This document shows positions 61,320-64,000 of a stretch of DNA of 64,000 nt, piece after piece. A model generated the notes under the pieces. It was not told where the DNA came from and did not search any database. It worked only from the letters and a program-made list of their open reading frames with translations. Both the position numbers and the translations under genes were made by a program. Source of the stretch: Halegenticoccus soli (lineage in GTDB: Archaea > Halobacteriota > Halobacteria > Halobacteriales > Haloferacaceae); assembly GCF_002844195.1 (NCBI RefSeq), contig NZ_PEND01000012.1:1-64000 (forward strand), given 5' to 3'. Position 1 is the stretch's first letter. Each line of letters begins with the position of its first letter.

Positions 61320-61900
61320 GCGTCGCCGATCTCACCATGCAAGCCAAGGACGACCGACAGGAAGTTCGGTCCGACGTGCTATCGATGGACGTCGTCTTCG
61401 AGCTGCTGAAGAATCGGCGACGGCGGGACATCCTCCGCTTCCTGTTCAACGCCGACCGGACCGTGACGCTGTCGGAGCTGGCGGAGCAGATCGCGGCGTG
61501 GGAGAACGAAATCGAGGTTCACGAACTGAGCTCCGATCAGCGAAAGCGCGTCTACGTCGCGCTCTATCAGACCCACCTTCCCAAGATGGACGACGCGGGC
61601 ATCATCGACTACGACCAGGACCGAGGCAACATCACGCTCTCGGAGAACGCGGATCTGCTCAGCATGTATCTCGACACGGGGAGCGAAAGCGACACCGAGT
61701 GGGAAAAGCGGTACATCGGGCTTAGTCTGACCGGCGGCACGCTCGCGCTGTTTCTCCAGTTCGCCGGCCTCGGCGTTCTCCCCGAGGTCGGCCTCGCGGC
61801 GGGCTTCGCGAGCGTCTTCCTGCTCGTCTCGCTCTGTCACGCGTACGAGGCCCACCAGAACCGACAGGCGCGCAGATCGAAGCTCTCGCGCATCAGGTAA
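61316..61900 (+). CDS. DUF7344-type winged-helix protein with two membrane helices (copy 4)
   Basis: A 194-residue protein. Winged helix: VVFELLKNRRRRDILRFLF through KRVYVALYQTHLPKMDDAGIIDYD, with the insert LAEQIAAWENEIEVHELSS typical of DUF7344. Two membrane helices follow (YIGLSLTGGTLALFLQFAGL and GLAAGFASVFLLVSLCHAY), then a basic tail. GTG 61316 is preferred because GGGAGG stands about 10 bases before it; ATG 61337 is an alternative. It precedes glmS. Confidence 0.75.
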   Translation: MSVADLTMQAKDDRQEVRSDVLSMDVVFELLKNRRRRDILRFLFNADRTVTLSELAEQIAAWENEIEVHELSSDQRKRVYVALYQTHLPKMDDAGIIDYDQDRGNITLSENADLLSMYLDTGSESDTEWEKRYIGLSLTGGTLALFLQFAGLGVLPEVGLAAGFASVFLLVSLCHAYEAHQNRQARRSKLSRIR

Positions 61901-62152
61901 CACCAGGTAACGCTCCGGACGCTGACCGTCGGCGCCGAGCTCGATCGTATTTTTACGACTCGTCTCGCGGGATTTATATTCCGCGGCGTAGTAATATACT
62001 ACACTCCCGGTGGCCGACGTCGTGTACCACAGTTCGCGTGCCAGCAACGCTGTGGATGCGGGCCAGCGGGAGCCTTTCTAACGGGCGTACGAGCGCGTTC
62101 GCGGAGTTATTTTCGCGTCGGTAGGCCGTACTTGTCTCCCGTCAACCGCCCT

Positions 62153-62159
62153 ATAACAA
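62153..62159 (+). promoter_or_regulatory. ATAACAATGG motif upstream of glmS
   Basis: TATAACAATGGC, 145 bases before the glmS ATG and 38 bases before the GTG of a short ORF (62191-62310) that overlaps the glmS start by 13 bases. Confidence 0.5.
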
Positions 62160-62190
62160 TGGCTGTTTCAGGATTAGGAGAGTTCGTTCA

Positions 62191-62310
62191 GTGGACTTCG
62201 AGTCATCGAACGAGAGAACTATGACGCCTGAATTACTCGGACCGACGGCTTCCCGCGGTCGATCGGTCCACGGTCATCCGTACGGAGGTGGTGTCGCATG
62301 TGCGGGATAA
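62191..62310 (+). CDS. Short leader ORF overlapping the glmS start
   Basis: A 39-residue ORF from GTG 62191 (or 29 residues from ATG 62221, MTPELLGPTASRG...) that ends 13 bases inside glmS. It begins where transcription from the ATAACAA motif would place a leaderless start. It may couple or attenuate glmS translation. Confidence 0.25.
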   Translation: MDFESSNERTMTPELLGPTASRGRSVHGHPYGGGVACAG

Positions 62311-64000
62311 TCGCCCGCGTCGGGAGCGACAACGGGGTCGACGAGCTTCTGAACTCGCTTTCGAACCTCGACTATCGAGGGTACGATTCGGCCGGTCTCG
62401 CCGTCGTGAACGGCGACATCCGACCGACCGTCGTGAAATGCGAAGGAAGCATCGAAGATCTCGGCACGCGCATCGACGGCCGACTCGCCGGGTCGGTGGG
62501 CATCGGCCACACGCGCTGGAGCACCCACGGCCCGCCGACGGACGAGAACGCTCACCCGCACACCTGCTGTGACGGGCGAATCGCCGTCGTCCACAACGGC
62601 ATCATCGAAAACCACGAGTCGCTCCGCGAGCGACTCGTCGCCGCCGGCCACCGCTTCGACAGCGAGACGGACACCGAGGTCGTCCCGCACCTCATCGAGA
62701 CCTACCTGAAGCGGGGATGCGATCCAGAAACCGCCTTCCGAAGGGCGGTCGGCGACCTCTCCGGCAGCTACGCGATCGCCGCCCTGATCGGCGACGACGA
62801 CACCGTCTACGCGACCCGCTCCGGCTCCCCGCTCGTGCTCGGCGTCGGCGACGACGAGTACTACCTGGCGAGCGACGTCCCCGCGTTTCTCGAATACACG
62901 GACCGCGTCGTCTACCTGGAGGACGGACAACTGCTGACCGTCGACCCGGAGGGGTACCGGCTCACCACGTTCGACGGGCGGACGCTCGACCCGTCGGTCG
63001 AGACGGTGAACTGGGACCCGGAACAGGCCGGAAAGGGCGCGTACGATCACTTCATGCTGAAGGAGATCTACGAGCAGCCGCACGCGCTCAGACAGGCCAT
63101 CAAGGGGCGGGTCGACCCGGGGACGAACGAGCTCTCGCTGGAGGAGTTCGAGGAGGGGGCGTTCGCCGACGTCAGCGACGTGCAGTTCGTCGGCTGCGGA
63201 ACGTCGTACCACGCGGCGCTGTACGGCGTTCACCTCTGTTCGAACCGGGGAATCCCGGCGGCGGCGTACCTCGCGAGCGAGTACGCGACCTCGCAGCCGC
63301 GGATCTCCGAGGACACGCTCGTCGTCGGCGTTACCCAGAGCGGCGAGACCGCCGACACGTTGAACGCGCTCCGCGAGGCCGACCGGGCGGGCGCGAGAAC
63401 CCTTGCCCTCACGAACGTCGTCGGGAGCACGGCCGCCCGCGAGTGCGACGACGCGCTCTTGATCCGCGCCGGTCCCGAGATCGGCGTGGCGGCGACCAAG
63501 ACGTTCTCCTCGCAGGTGGTCTGTCTGCTGCTGCTCGCGGAGCGGCTGGCGCGCGATCGGGGGCTGGACGAGTCCTCGTCCGACCTGTTCGCCGCGCTCG
63601 ACGCCCTTCCGGACGCGGTTCAGCGACTCCTCGACGAGACGAGCGCGCGCTCCATCGCGGAGCGGTACAGCGGCGCGAACTCGTTCTTCTTCATCGGCCG
63701 CAACACCTGCTTCACCGTCGCGCTCGAAGGGGCGCTGAAGTTCAAAGAGATCACCTACGAGCACGCCGAGGGGTTCGCGGCCGGGGAGTTGAAACACGGA
63801 CCACTCGCGCTCGTCACGCCCGAGACCCCCGCCATCGGCGTTCTCGACGGTCCCGATCGGGAGAAAACCCGCCACAGCCTCGCCGAGGCCCGCGCCCGGG
63901 GCGCGCCCGTCGTCGCGATCACGTGCGATCCCGAGTCGGTCGACGACGTCGCCGATCACGTGCTCGAAGTGCCCCGAACCCACCTGGAGCTCGCCGGGGT
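62298..64000 (+). CDS. glmS: Glutamine-fructose-6-phosphate aminotransferase (GlmS), partial
   Basis: 567 codons present; the last 30 or so are beyond the window. MCGIIARVGS supplies the nucleophilic Cys2. YRGYDSAGLA, GHTRWSTHG and HNGIIENH form the glutaminase site. FVGCGTSYHAALYG, VTQSGETADT and the ending region FKEITYEHAEGFAAGELKHGP are the two SIS isomerase domains. It makes GlcN-6-P from Fru-6-P and glutamine, the entry to UDP-GlcNAc. GGAGGT lies about 10 bases before the ATG. Confidence 0.95.
   Translation, partial: MCGIIARVGSDNGVDELLNSLSNLDYRGYDSAGLAVVNGDIRPTVVKCEGSIEDLGTRIDGRLAGSVGIGHTRWSTHGPPTDENAHPHTCCDGRIAVVHNGIIENHESLRERLVAAGHRFDSETDTEVVPHLIETYLKRGCDPETAFRRAVGDLSGSYAIAALIGDDDTVYATRSGSPLVLGVGDDEYYLASDVPAFLEYTDRVVYLEDGQLLTVDPEGYRLTTFDGRTLDPSVETVNWDPEQAGKGAYDHFMLKEIYEQPHALRQAIKGRVDPGTNELSLEEFEEGAFADVSDVQFVGCGTSYHAALYGVHLCSNRGIPAAAYLASEYATSQPRISEDTLVVGVTQSGETADTLNALREADRAGARTLALTNVVGSTAARECDDALLIRAGPEIGVAATKTFSSQVVCLLLLAERLARDRGLDESSSDLFAALDALPDAVQRLLDETSARSIAERYSGANSFFFIGRNTCFTVALEGALKFKEITYEHAEGFAAGELKHGPLALVTPETPAIGVLDGPDREKTRHSLAEARARGAPVVAITCDPESVDDVADHVLEVPRTHLELAG

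Overview
The window is haloarchaeal DNA. It is G+C-rich, its proteins are strongly acidic, several genes look leaderless, and it carries lineage-typical genes: an Orc1/Cdc6 initiator, a transcription factor B, rod-determining factor RdfA, DUF7344/DUF7343 regulators, DUF1616, DUF2079 and DUF5518 membrane proteins, and Tat-type secreted proteins with twin arginines. The genus cannot be named from sequence alone. An origin-type initiator beside a ParA operon and a recombinase makes a megaplasmid, a second chromosome or an integrated replicon plausible. This is inference.

From 1 to 25.9 kb lies a large cell-surface glycan island: a secreted beta-helix protein, two NodB-type deacetylases, phosphodiesterase-superfamily enzymes, a DegT-like protein, two asparagine-synthetase-like proteins lacking the glutaminase cysteine, a formyltransferase, an LpxD-like acyltransferase, glycosyltransferases, a flippase and a FemAB/GNAT-like transferase. 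An operon at 21.8-25.8 kb matches the four enzymes that turn UDP-GlcNAc into a diacetamido-uronic acid (WbpA/B/E/D set). GlmM (59.1 kb) and GlmS (62.3 kb, cut by the window end) would supply UDP-GlcNAc precursors. A tRNA-like RNA gene with a non-canonical anticodon arm sits inside the island.

From 26 to 35.7 kb is a regulator-rich stretch: three of the window's four winged-helix plus two-membrane-helix proteins (DUF7344), a PadR protein, another HTH protein, a membrane-anchored HTH protein, RdfA, a zinc-finger microprotein and a sugar-nucleotide epimerase. From 36 to 43.8 kb is a second glycosylation block: a dolichol-phosphate-mannose-synthase-like enzyme and a four-gene operon of glycosyltransferase, GtrA-DUF2079 fusion, DUF2079 protein and sulfatase-like enzyme.

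From 44 to 59 kb is a replication and maintenance region: tyrosine recombinase, small channel-like protein, PhoD-type phosphatase, DASS-type transporter, VapBC pair, a 124-bp element with 8-bp target duplication, a 27-bp repeat array upstream of parA and a partner gene, a repeat-rich putative origin, orc1/cdc6, a 22-bp tandem array and a TFB gene.

The most striking signal beyond the genes is a repeated promoter-position motif, ATAACAA. It occurs 14 times, and in most cases its first base lies 31-39 bases before the start codon of a glycan gene; one copy precedes the tRNA-like gene. A second is a 97-bp element present twice, each copy beginning one base after the stop codon of a glycan gene, with 14-bp terminal inverted repeats.
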